From positions 1 through 9,301 of the forward strand of contig CAAEKQ010000092.1 in NCBI GenBank assembly GCA_900756575.1: a stretch of 9,301 nucleotides of DNA, in the 5' to 3' direction. Made by a program: the position numbers and the translations under genes. The notes under the pieces are model-generated. The model was not told the DNA's origin. It ran no database searches and was given only the letters and a program-made list of their open reading frames with translations. Shown here piece by piece: positions 1 to 5,641 of the stretch. The stretch comes from an uncultured Oscillospiraceae bacterium. GTDB taxonomy: Bacteria; Bacillota; Clostridia; Oscillospirales; Oscillospiraceae. The stretch's first letter is position 1. Each line of letters begins with the position of its first letter.

Positions 1-89
1 CCCTACGGTTCCCGCAACCTGGAATCACAAATTTCCAGAATTCTCGCTTCTCTCCGTTTTTCGTTGATTTTGCAAGAGCAAATCCCATG

Positions 90-144
90 CTTTCCGGGCG
101 TTAACAGAAAGTTTACTTCTCCCCGGAAAGAGTTTTGTTGTTTT
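90..144 (+). terminator. Inverted repeat with T-rich tail, possible terminator of an upstream gene
   Basis: Bases 90-98 (CTTTCCGGG) are perfectly complementary to 122-130 (CCCGGAAAG), a 9-bp stem with a 23-nt loop, followed by the T-rich stretch 131-144. It could end a + strand gene lying before the window. The loop is long for an intrinsic terminator, and the repeat ends just before the ftsH -35 box, so an operator role is also possible. No gene end can be identified in bases 1-89. Confidence 0.4.
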
Positions 145-166
145 CGGCAACATTCTATGCTATATT
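138..166 (+). promoter_or_regulatory. Predicted promoter of ftsH
   Basis: A -35 box TTGTTT (138-143) and a -10 box TATATT (161-166) are separated by 17 nt. TGC (158-160) directly before the -10 box gives an extended -10 (TGnTATATT). Transcription would start near 173, leaving a leader of about 50 nt before the GTG start of ftsH. Confidence 0.55.
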
Positions 167-210
167 GTAGAATGAATTATTGTGAAATTGGGATAATTCA
201 CTTTGAAACA

Positions 211-217
211 AAGGAGG
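211..217 (+). promoter_or_regulatory. Ribosome binding site that fixes the ftsH start
   Basis: AAGGAGG at 211-217 lies 7 nt before GTG 225-227 but only 1 nt before the in-frame GTG at 219-221. The spacing favours GTG 225 as the true start. Confidence 0.8.
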
Positions 218-224
218 CGTGTCT

Positions 225-2228
225 GTGAGTACGCCAAACAACCGCAATAACAAAAACGGTAATCGTAAGGATAATTCCGAGAAACCAAAGTTTAATTCCA
301 TCCTGCCCATTGCCGTTCTCGCCATTATGTTTGTGCTCTTATTTAATGTTCTGATCACCACCTACCAAAAGTCCAAACTGATCGAGGTTCACTACAACGA
401 GTTCAAGCAGATGCTGGATGAGGATCAAATCGCCGAGGCCGAAATTCAGTCGGATCGGATTCTTCTCACCACCAAGGAAGAAGCGGAAAAGTCAGAGGAT
501 CAGCGAGTCTACTACTACACAGGCCTTCTCAGCGACGACGAGCTGCTGCCCCTGCTGGACGAGCACGGTGTGGAATATTACCGCCAGGTCGTAGACGAGG
601 TCTCACCCATCATCCAGATTCTGCTCACCTATGTATTGCCCTTTGTGCTGATCTATTTCCTTTTTACGTTCCTGATGCGGAATGTAGGCAGCAAGATGGG
701 CGGCGGCATGAGCATCGGCCAGAGCAAGGCCAAGGTTTATATGGAAAAGGAAACCGGCGTGACCTTTGCAGATGTCGCCGGTCAGGACGAAGCCAAGGAA
801 TCCCTTCAGGAGATCATCGACTTCCTCCACAAGCCCCAGAAATACGCCGCCATCGGTGCAAAAATCCCCAAAGGCGCGCTGCTGGTTGGCTCCCCCGGTA
901 CCGGTAAAACCCTGCTGGCTAAGGCAGTAGCCGGTGAAGCAGGTGTCCCGTTCTTCTTCATCTCCGGTTCTGATTTTGTCGAGATGTTCGTGGGCGTCGG
1001 CGCAAGCCGTGTACGCGACCTGTTCCAGCAGGCCTCCAAGCAGGCTCCCGCCATCATCTTCATCGACGAGATCGACGCCATCGGTAAGAGCCGTGACAGC
1101 CGTCTGGGCAGCAACGACGAACGGGAACAGACCCTGAACCAGCTGCTCTCCGAGATCGACGGCTTCGATTCCTCCAAGGGCGTTGTGATCCTCGCCGCCA
1201 CCAACCGTCCGGAAATTCTGGACAAGGCGCTGCTCCGTGCAGGACGGTTTGACCGCCGGATCATTGTGGATAAGCCCAACCTGGCAGGCCGTCTCCAGAC
1301 CCTGAAGGTGCATACCAAGAATATCAAACTCACCGAGGATGTGGATCTAAGCCGCATTGCCCAGGTCACCGCCGGTGCCGTAGGTGCCGATCTTGCAAAC
1401 CTGGTCAATGAAGCCGCCCTCCGTGCCGTCCGGATGGGCCGGCAGGCGGTGAACCAGGAGGATCTGCTGGTATCCTTTGAGACCGTCATCGCCGGTACCG
1501 AGAAGAAGGGCACCGTCCTTACCGATATCGAAAAGCGTATTGTCTCCTACCACGAGGTCGGTCATGCGCTGGTGGCAGCCCTGCAAAAGCATACCGCGCC
1601 GGTGCAGAAAATTACCATCGTGCCCCATACCTCCGGTGCACTGGGCTATACCCTCCAGATGGAGGAGGAGGAGAAATTCCTCAACTCCAAGGAAGAGTTG
1701 ATCGGCGAAATCCGCACTCTGTTGGGCGGACGCGCTGCCGAGGACGTGGTATTCGGCACCCAGACCACCGGCGCTGCCAACGACATTGAGCGGGCCACGG
1801 ATCTGGCCCGGAAGATGATCACCATGTTCGGCATGAGCAAAAAATTCGGTCTCATGGCCCTTGCCACCACCGAAAACCAGTACCTTGGCGGACAGAGCGC
1901 CATGAACTGTGCGGAATCCACCGCCGCAGAGGCGGACGCCGAGATTCGGGAGCTTCTGGGCAAGTGCTATGAGGAATCCTGCCAGATGCTGCGGGACAAC
2001 CGGGAGCACCTGGACGAAATCGCCCTGTTCCTGCTGACCAAGGAGACCATCACCGGCGACGAGTTCATGTCCTTCCTGAAGGAGCCTGAGGAGCTTCCTG
2101 CTTCCAATCCCACGGAGGAGCCCAAGCCGGAATCTCAGGCCGAGACTCAGACTATTACAGAAGAAACGCCCGCAGAACCTGCTGCTCCTGAGCATACAGC
2201 GGAAGAACCCAGCGACACCAACGAATAA
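225..2228 (+). CDS. ftsH: ATP-dependent zinc metalloprotease FtsH
   Basis: Membrane-anchored AAA+ protease that degrades misfolded membrane proteins and selected regulators. Translation from GTG 225 gives 667 residues, a usual FtsH length. Counting from the upstream GTG 219 (subtract 2 for the chosen start), transmembrane segments lie near 28-48 and 131-153 with an extracytoplasmic domain between. The Walker A motif is GSPGTGKT (224-231), the pore-loop FVG is at 257-259, Walker B FIDEID at 281-286, and the second region of homology runs over about 305-348 with its two Arg fingers in AGRFDRR. The zinc site is HEVGH (445-449), with Asp522 in GAANDIERAT as third ligand. Two small departures from the usual FtsH: Walker A has Ser where Pro is common (GPPGTGKT), and HEVGH replaces HEAGH; both fit the general motifs. 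The C-terminus from about 625 is an acidic Pro/Glu/Thr-rich tail, probably disordered. It has its own promoter and terminator. Confidence 0.97.
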   Translation: MSTPNNRNNKNGNRKDNSEKPKFNSILPIAVLAIMFVLLFNVLITTYQKSKLIEVHYNEFKQMLDEDQIAEAEIQSDRILLTTKEEAEKSEDQRVYYYTGLLSDDELLPLLDEHGVEYYRQVVDEVSPIIQILLTYVLPFVLIYFLFTFLMRNVGSKMGGGMSIGQSKAKVYMEKETGVTFADVAGQDEAKESLQEIIDFLHKPQKYAAIGAKIPKGALLVGSPGTGKTLLAKAVAGEAGVPFFFISGSDFVEMFVGVGASRVRDLFQQASKQAPAIIFIDEIDAIGKSRDSRLGSNDEREQTLNQLLSEIDGFDSSKGVVILAATNRPEILDKALLRAGRFDRRIIVDKPNLAGRLQTLKVHTKNIKLTEDVDLSRIAQVTAGAVGADLANLVNEAALRAVRMGRQAVNQEDLLVSFETVIAGTEKKGTVLTDIEKRIVSYHEVGHALVAALQKHTAPVQKITIVPHTSGALGYTLQMEEEEKFLNSKEELIGEIRTLLGGRAAEDVVFGTQTTGAANDIERATDLARKMITMFGMSKKFGLMALATTENQYLGGQSAMNCAESTAAEADAEIRELLGKCYEESCQMLRDNREHLDEIALFLLTKETITGDEFMSFLKEPEELPASNPTEEPKPESQAETQTITEETPAEPAAPEHTAEEPSDTNE

Positions 2229-2231
2229 CCC

Positions 2232-2262
2232 AAAAGCCCCGGACATCCCGTCCGGGGCTTTT
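2232..2262 (+). terminator. Rho-independent terminator of ftsH
   Basis: AAAAGCCCCGGA (2232-2243) pairs perfectly with TCCGGGGCTTTT (2251-2262) around a 7-nt loop, four bases after the ftsH stop codon. The T-run is inside the 3' arm. With A-runs on the other side, it could work in both directions. Confidence 0.92.
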
Positions 2263-2263
2263 C

Positions 2264-2293
2264 TTGACAATGCCGATATAATAAAAGTATGAT
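2264..2293 (+). promoter_or_regulatory. Predicted promoter of the ferredoxin-nitroreductase gene
   Basis: A perfect -35 box TTGACA (2264-2269) is followed after 18 nt by TATGAT (2288-2293), 5 of 6 matches to the -10 consensus. It begins one base after the ftsH terminator. The transcript would start near 2300, leaving a leader of about 16 nt that just includes the ribosome binding site. A closer TATAAT at 2277 is only 7 nt from TTGACA and cannot pair with it. Confidence 0.6.
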
Positions 2294-2303
2294 TTTCATG
2301 AAT

Positions 2304-2308
2304 GGAGG
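2304..2308 (+). promoter_or_regulatory. Ribosome binding site that fixes the nitroreductase start
   Basis: GGAGG at 2304-2308 is 7 nt before ATG 2316-2318. The in-frame ATG at 2289 lies upstream of this site and inside the predicted -10 box, so it is unlikely to be used. Confidence 0.8.
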
Positions 2309-2315
2309 AACTTCC

Positions 2316-3128
2316 ATGATTACCTTTGACCCAAGCCGCTGCATCGGCTGCGGAAAATGCGCCTGGGACTGCTTTCCCGGCGCGATTACCATTGAAAATA
2401 AGCTTGCCACTCTGACGGCTCCGGCCAACTGCATTGGCTGCGGACACTGCATTGCCGTATGTCCCATGGGCGCGGTTTCTGACCCCGATTTGCCCGGGGA
2501 TGATGTACAGCCCATCCCATCTGAGCACAATCCGGAAGCGCTGCTCAGCACCATGCGTGCCCGCCGTTCCTGCCGCCATTATACGGATCAGCCCGTAACC
2601 CAGCGGGAGCTATCCATACTGCTGAGCGCTGCAAGAGCCTGTCCCACCGCAAAGAATCTCCAGGGCACCCGGTATATCTCTGTCACGAAGTCCATTCCTG
2701 CGCTTCTGGACGCCGTCCTGGATGCTCTCGGTTATGTGGGCGCCATGCAGCTGAAAACCGCCACCGATCCCGGTGAACTGCGCCGTGCCCGGAACTTCAT
2801 TGCGTGGCAGCAGACCCGGAAGGAAGACAAGACCTTTGACCCGCTGTTTTTCCATGCGCCCCAGCTTTTGATGTTCGTTTCTGACAAGGCGGACGCTCGG
2901 GATTCTGCCGCCGCTGCCGCTTATGCCGAGCTGATGGCCGCGGAATTGGGCCTTGGCTGCCTTTACAGCGGCTATTTCACCGCCTGCTGCGCCGGAAGTA
3001 AGGACATTCAGACGATACTGGGGCTCAAGGACAACGAACAGGTTGTCCGCTGTCTGGTGCTGGGTCATCCGGATGTGAAGTTCCGGCGCACTGCCCCCAG
3101 AAAGCCCGTTTCTCTGACGGAACTGTAA
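2316..3128 (+). CDS. Two-[4Fe-4S] ferredoxin domain fused to a nitroreductase-family flavoenzyme
   Basis: A 270-residue cytoplasmic protein. Residues 1-55 form a bacterial-type ferredoxin domain with two CxxCxxCxxxC clusters: Cys9, 12, 15, 19 and Cys39, 42, 45, 49. The spacings are those of two [4Fe-4S] centres. Residues about 75-260 match the FMN-binding nitroreductase fold: an Arg-rich entry motif (RRSCRHYTDQPV, 83-94), an ACPTAKNLQ segment (108-116) in place of the common APSAxNxQ, a central GLGCLYSGY helix (212-220), and the closing LGHPDVKFRRTAPRK (249-263). By family knowledge, such fusions pass electrons from a low-potential donor through the clusters to FMN to reduce a small electrophile; the substrate cannot be read here. 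It is a single-gene unit, converging with zero intergenic bases on the peptidase gene. The fold is secure and the function is open. Confidence 0.92.
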   Translation: MITFDPSRCIGCGKCAWDCFPGAITIENKLATLTAPANCIGCGHCIAVCPMGAVSDPDLPGDDVQPIPSEHNPEALLSTMRARRSCRHYTDQPVTQRELSILLSAARACPTAKNLQGTRYISVTKSIPALLDAVLDALGYVGAMQLKTATDPGELRRARNFIAWQQTRKEDKTFDPLFFHAPQLLMFVSDKADARDSAAAAAYAELMAAELGLGCLYSGYFTACCAGSKDIQTILGLKDNEQVVRCLVLGHPDVKFRRTAPRKPVSLTEL

Positions 3129-4097
3129 TCATTCCGCCGGTAATGGCTCCCGATCCAGGTCTACATAGGCATAGGCCCGGCGATAATAGCCCGTCGTCTC
3201 GTCCCGCACCACCGTCACCGGATGCCGCCGGAGCAGCTCCACAATGGGATAGGCGTCGATCCAGATTTCATGATCCGACTCCTTCTGGCTTTCATCGAAC
3301 ACCAGCTCGATTCCGAAATGGAGATGCACCACTTCAATGTTGTTGGTGTTCTCCTTATCGGAATAGCCGGTGCAGCCCATAAAGCCGATGATATCCCCGG
3401 CATTGACCGTATCTCCCACCTGCAGGCCCGGTGCAAAGGGTGCATCCTTCCGAAGATGGGCATAATAATAGTATCGCTTTTTGTCAAAGGACCGGATGCC
3501 GACCCGCCAGCCGCCATAGCGGTTCCATCCCAGCGCTTCTACGGTGCCGCCCTCTACCGCTGCAATGGGTGCGCCCAGGGAACCCATCAGATCATTGCCC
3601 AGGTGCTTCCGGCGATAGCCAAAGCTGCGGCTGTTTCCAAAGTCCTGGCAGTGGGAAAATCCCCAGCCTGCCGCCACCGGGCAAAAGGCTTTCAGGCCGT
3701 ATTCCGCCGACCAGCTTCCGTCCGCCTTCCGGATGGCATAGCTGCCCACCAGACCGTCCAATACCGCTCCATAGGCCTCCCGGTAGTAGCGAAAATACTT
3801 CGCCTGTGCGCCCAGCAGCTGCTCGGGAGACTGGTCCCCTTCCAGCTCTTTGGCCGCTTTTTGAACCTGTGCGGCACTGAGCTTTCCGCTGCCGTTTCTC
3901 GCGGCTCCCAGGGCCAGGATGTCCACCCAATCAAGTGGCTTTTCCTTTCCCTGAGATTCGATATCCAGCCGCATGGCCGTCTCCAGCGCCTCCACAGGGA
4001 CGTCAAAATCCACCCAATGAATATAATTCTCCGCCGCTGCCGCATGGCTCATCAGCAGCCCGATCCAAATCATCACAATCATCCATTTTCGGCACAA
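3129..4097 (-). CDS. Secreted M23-family (LytM-type) metallopeptidase
   Basis: From a TTG start this is a 322-residue protein. It opens with a short basic stretch (CRK), a hydrophobic core rich in Ile/Leu/Met and an AAAA stretch, a plausible signal peptide cut after about residue 22. It would therefore act outside the membrane on peptidoglycan cross-bridges or stem peptides. The C-terminal half is the M23 fold: HLGND gives His165 and Asp169, YAHL gives His214, and HLHFG gives His258 and His260. By analogy with LytM, His165, Asp169 and His260 bind zinc and His214 and His258 are catalytic, so the site looks intact. Residues about 23-135 match no domain I recognise. TTG 4097 is chosen because GAGG sits 8 nt before it; GTG 4106 overlaps that site and ATG 4082 is 23 nt away. 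No convincing promoter is visible upstream. Confidence 0.88.
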   Translation of the reverse strand: MCRKWMIVMIWIGLLMSHAAAAENYIHWVDFDVPVEALETAMRLDIESQGKEKPLDWVDILALGAARNGSGKLSAAQVQKAAKELEGDQSPEQLLGAQAKYFRYYREAYGAVLDGLVGSYAIRKADGSWSAEYGLKAFCPVAAGWGFSHCQDFGNSRSFGYRRKHLGNDLMGSLGAPIAAVEGGTVEALGWNRYGGWRVGIRSFDKKRYYYYAHLRKDAPFAPGLQVGDTVNAGDIIGFMGCTGYSDKENTNNIEVVHLHFGIELVFDESQKESDHEIWIDAYPIVELLRRHPVTVVRDETTGYYRRAYAYVDLDREPLPAE

Positions 4098-4134
4098 GCC
4101 TACCACCTCACGGTTAGGCTGTGCCGTTTTTTTT
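4090..4134 (+). terminator. Strong + strand terminator lying over the peptidase start site
   Basis: Bases 4090-4102 pair with 4115-4126 to give 12 base pairs with one bulged A (4096) and a 12-nt loop, followed by eight T (4127-4134) on the + strand. The nearest + gene ends at 3128, about 960 bases upstream, so this hairpin would end a transcript that reads through the whole peptidase gene in antisense. Read from the - strand, the same hairpin holds the peptidase ribosome binding site in its loop and the TTG start in its stem. Confidence 0.7.
4103..4109 (-). promoter_or_regulatory. Ribosome binding site of the M23 peptidase, inside a hairpin loop
   Basis: On the - strand GAGGTGG (4109 down to 4103) is the only Shine-Dalgarno-like sequence near the start. 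Its GAGG core is 8 nt before TTG 4097. It sits in the loop of the hairpin formed by 4090-4102 and 4115-4126, which could modulate translation of the peptidase. Confidence 0.55.
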
Positions 4135-4166
4135 CTTTTATGGCTGAGAAATTCTGTATTCGCTGT

Positions 4167-4208
4167 AAAAAGCCCCGGACAGCGGTAAACCGAACCGCGC
4201 CCGGGACT
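4167..4208 (-). terminator. Terminator of the LOTUS-DUF3825 gene
   Basis: On the - strand AGTCCCGG (4208-4201) pairs with CCGGGGCT (4178-4171) including one G-T pair. An inner GCGGT/ACCGC stem (4198-4194 with 4186-4182) extends it. A run of five T follows (4171-4167). It begins 8 bases after the stop codon at 4217 and separates this gene from the peptidase gene. Confidence 0.88.
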
Positions 4209-4216
4209 TGCATGAT

Positions 4217-5503
4217 TTATACCTCCGCCAGATCCGGCGCAGAATTGTGGATATCATCCGTCCGCAGCCAATCGCTGTCGGGACGTGCAACCAAACGGCT
4301 GTCTGTATATGCCATATCCAGTGTCAAAATGGTCTGCCCCTGATAGGCTCCGGAAGGCTGCCGTTCCACCACCAAAGCCAAATCCACCCGTCCCTCATCC
4401 ATCAGGGCCAGCGGAAGCAGCAGTGATCCGGAATTGTGCTTGGGATAATACATCGGAATGGCCGTCTTATAGTTCCACGTAACCCGTTTGAGTGCCAGAT
4501 CCACCGCATCGGCCATGCGATTCTTGAGCCGATTCAAAATTCGCGGCGTTGCACGGATTTTCTGCCCCAATTCATAAAAATACTGCTTTTTCTCATAGTC
4601 AAAGGGTCCGTCCGATACCTCCTCCAGCCGAACGCCGTTGATTTCGAGAAAATCGGCCGGGCAATTTTCCTGAAGGAACTCCGCAGGAAGCCGATACGTC
4701 CGCTCCGTCAGAATGTGAATATAGTCGCAGGAGAGGTCGCCGGTAGACGGATCATAGAGCATATTCTCAATCTTATTCTGAAAATAATCCGCACGCTGCG
4801 GCAGCGGATTGAACAGGCTGACCAGCGTCTTGCCCCGATCCTCTCCGGCTACCACAAAGTCCAGCAAAAACCAATACTGTCTCGCGTCCGCACGGGTATT
4901 TTTCTGCATCAGCGCATAGATATACTCATACTTCCGATCCACAAGCCCGGTATTAAATGCAGCATACTCCTCCCCATTGGCAGGGTCCACTCGAATAACG
5001 ACTTTCCCCTCATAGCACAGTCGGCGGAAGGTATTGTCCAGGTAGTTGTTAAGAATCGACAGTTCCTTTCCGGGTTCCGGTTGATCCCCGTAATACCATT
5101 TCTCCGGCAGACACAGCTCAGCCAAATGATCCCGCAGCGCCCAGGGGACAAACGTCCACTCGGTCAGATGCATTTCCGAAGTGGGTACCTTCTGTTTGCC
5201 AGGTTCCGCCGCTGCCGGTTTGGGCCGATCAGCAGGCAGTTTCGGCTCCCCTTCCCCACGGGGCTTCACAAAAAACACCGGTGTTTTTCCAGGCTCCTGC
5301 ACCTCATGGAACGCAAGGACATCCTGGAACTCCTCCAAAAAAGGCCGCAGCTTCTCATACCCATAGGTGCGATAAGAAATTCCCGCGCTGCCCAGTGCTC
5401 CGCCAATTTCCGCAAGCGGAACCCATCCCTCGTGGGATCGCTGCATTCCCTGCACCACCGCGCAGATTTCCGACTCCAGCTGTCGCTTCTGCTGTTCATC
5501 CAT
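4217..5503 (-). CDS. LOTUS (OST-HTH) domain plus DUF3825 protein
   Basis: A 428-residue soluble protein without signal peptide or membrane segments. Residues about 8-80 look like an OST-HTH/LOTUS winged helix, with the typical YGYEKLRPFLEEF stretch (47-59) and the closing strand TPVFFVKP. A Pro/Lys-rich linker (81-108) leads to a C-terminal domain (about 110-415) that I assign to DUF3825 from conserved-looking stretches: FNTGLVDRKYEYIYA (183-197), YPKHNSGSLLLPLAL (353-367) and LDMAYTDSRLVARPDSDWL (395-413). LOTUS domains are known RNA-binding modules, including in bacteria; DUF3825 has no defined activity that I know of. A role in RNA metabolism or regulation is inference. ATG 5503 is preceded in frame by a TAG stop, so it is the first possible start; GAAGGAG lies 10 nt upstream. 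Codon use is mixed (GGA, GAA, CGA, ATT common), unlike the strongly biased genes to its right. Confidence 0.85.
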   Translation of the reverse strand: MDEQQKRQLESEICAVVQGMQRSHEGWVPLAEIGGALGSAGISYRTYGYEKLRPFLEEFQDVLAFHEVQEPGKTPVFFVKPRGEGEPKLPADRPKPAAAEPGKQKVPTSEMHLTEWTFVPWALRDHLAELCLPEKWYYGDQPEPGKELSILNNYLDNTFRRLCYEGKVVIRVDPANGEEYAAFNTGLVDRKYEYIYALMQKNTRADARQYWFLLDFVVAGEDRGKTLVSLFNPLPQRADYFQNKIENMLYDPSTGDLSCDYIHILTERTYRLPAEFLQENCPADFLEINGVRLEEVSDGPFDYEKKQYFYELGQKIRATPRILNRLKNRMADAVDLALKRVTWNYKTAIPMYYPKHNSGSLLLPLALMDEGRVDLALVVERQPSGAYQGQTILTLDMAYTDSRLVARPDSDWLRTDDIHNSAPDLAEV

Positions 5504-5551
5504 CTATGTAATACTCCTTCCAAAGCACGCAAATTGTGACGATTGAAGTTC

Positions 5552-5580
5552 ATTATACCCCAGACTTGTGAGATTTACAA
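5552..5580 (-). promoter_or_regulatory. Predicted promoter of the LOTUS-DUF3825 gene
   Basis: On the - strand TTGTAA (5580-5575), 17 nt, then a perfect TATAAT (5557-5552). It lies right after the terminator of the preceding ene-reductase gene. The start of transcription would be near 5545, giving a leader of about 42 nt. Confidence 0.7.
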
Positions 5581-5585
5581 GACGC

Positions 5586-5621
5586 AAAAATGCCGCAGCC
5601 CCATGAAAAGGGCTGCGGCAT
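5586..5621 (-). terminator. Terminator of the ene-reductase gene
   Basis: ATGCCGCAGCCC (5590-5601) and GGGCTGCGGCAT (5610-5621) form a perfect 12-bp stem with an 8-nt loop. On the - strand it ends in a T-run (5590-5586). It begins about 20 bases after the stop at 5642. Confidence 0.93.
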
Positions 5622-5641
5622 AATCAAAACTCAGTCAAGAA

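Noticed and set aside
1..89. The end of an upstream gene or an RNA gene at the left edge.
   Set aside because: One + frame is open from base 1 into the ftsH start, but it has no recognisable content; no tRNA-like fold is visible.
2277..2282. TATAAT as -10 box for the nitroreductase gene.
   Set aside because: It is only 7 nt from TTGACA and has no -35 box at the proper distance; TATGAT at 2288 fits with an 18-nt spacer.
1347..2579. A 410-codon - strand frame across the end of ftsH and the nitroreductase start.
   Set aside because: It crosses the ftsH terminator and promoter and is opposite two well-supported genes; no domain is recognisable.
3117..3138. Small CGGAA/TTCCG dyad across the two abutting stop codons as a terminator.
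   Set aside because: The stem is only 5 bp and no T-run follows on either strand.
3222..5539. Long + strand frames at 3222-4343 and 4436-5539.
   Set aside because: They lie opposite the M23 peptidase and LOTUS-DUF3825 genes, have no recognisable domains, and the first runs through a strong terminator.
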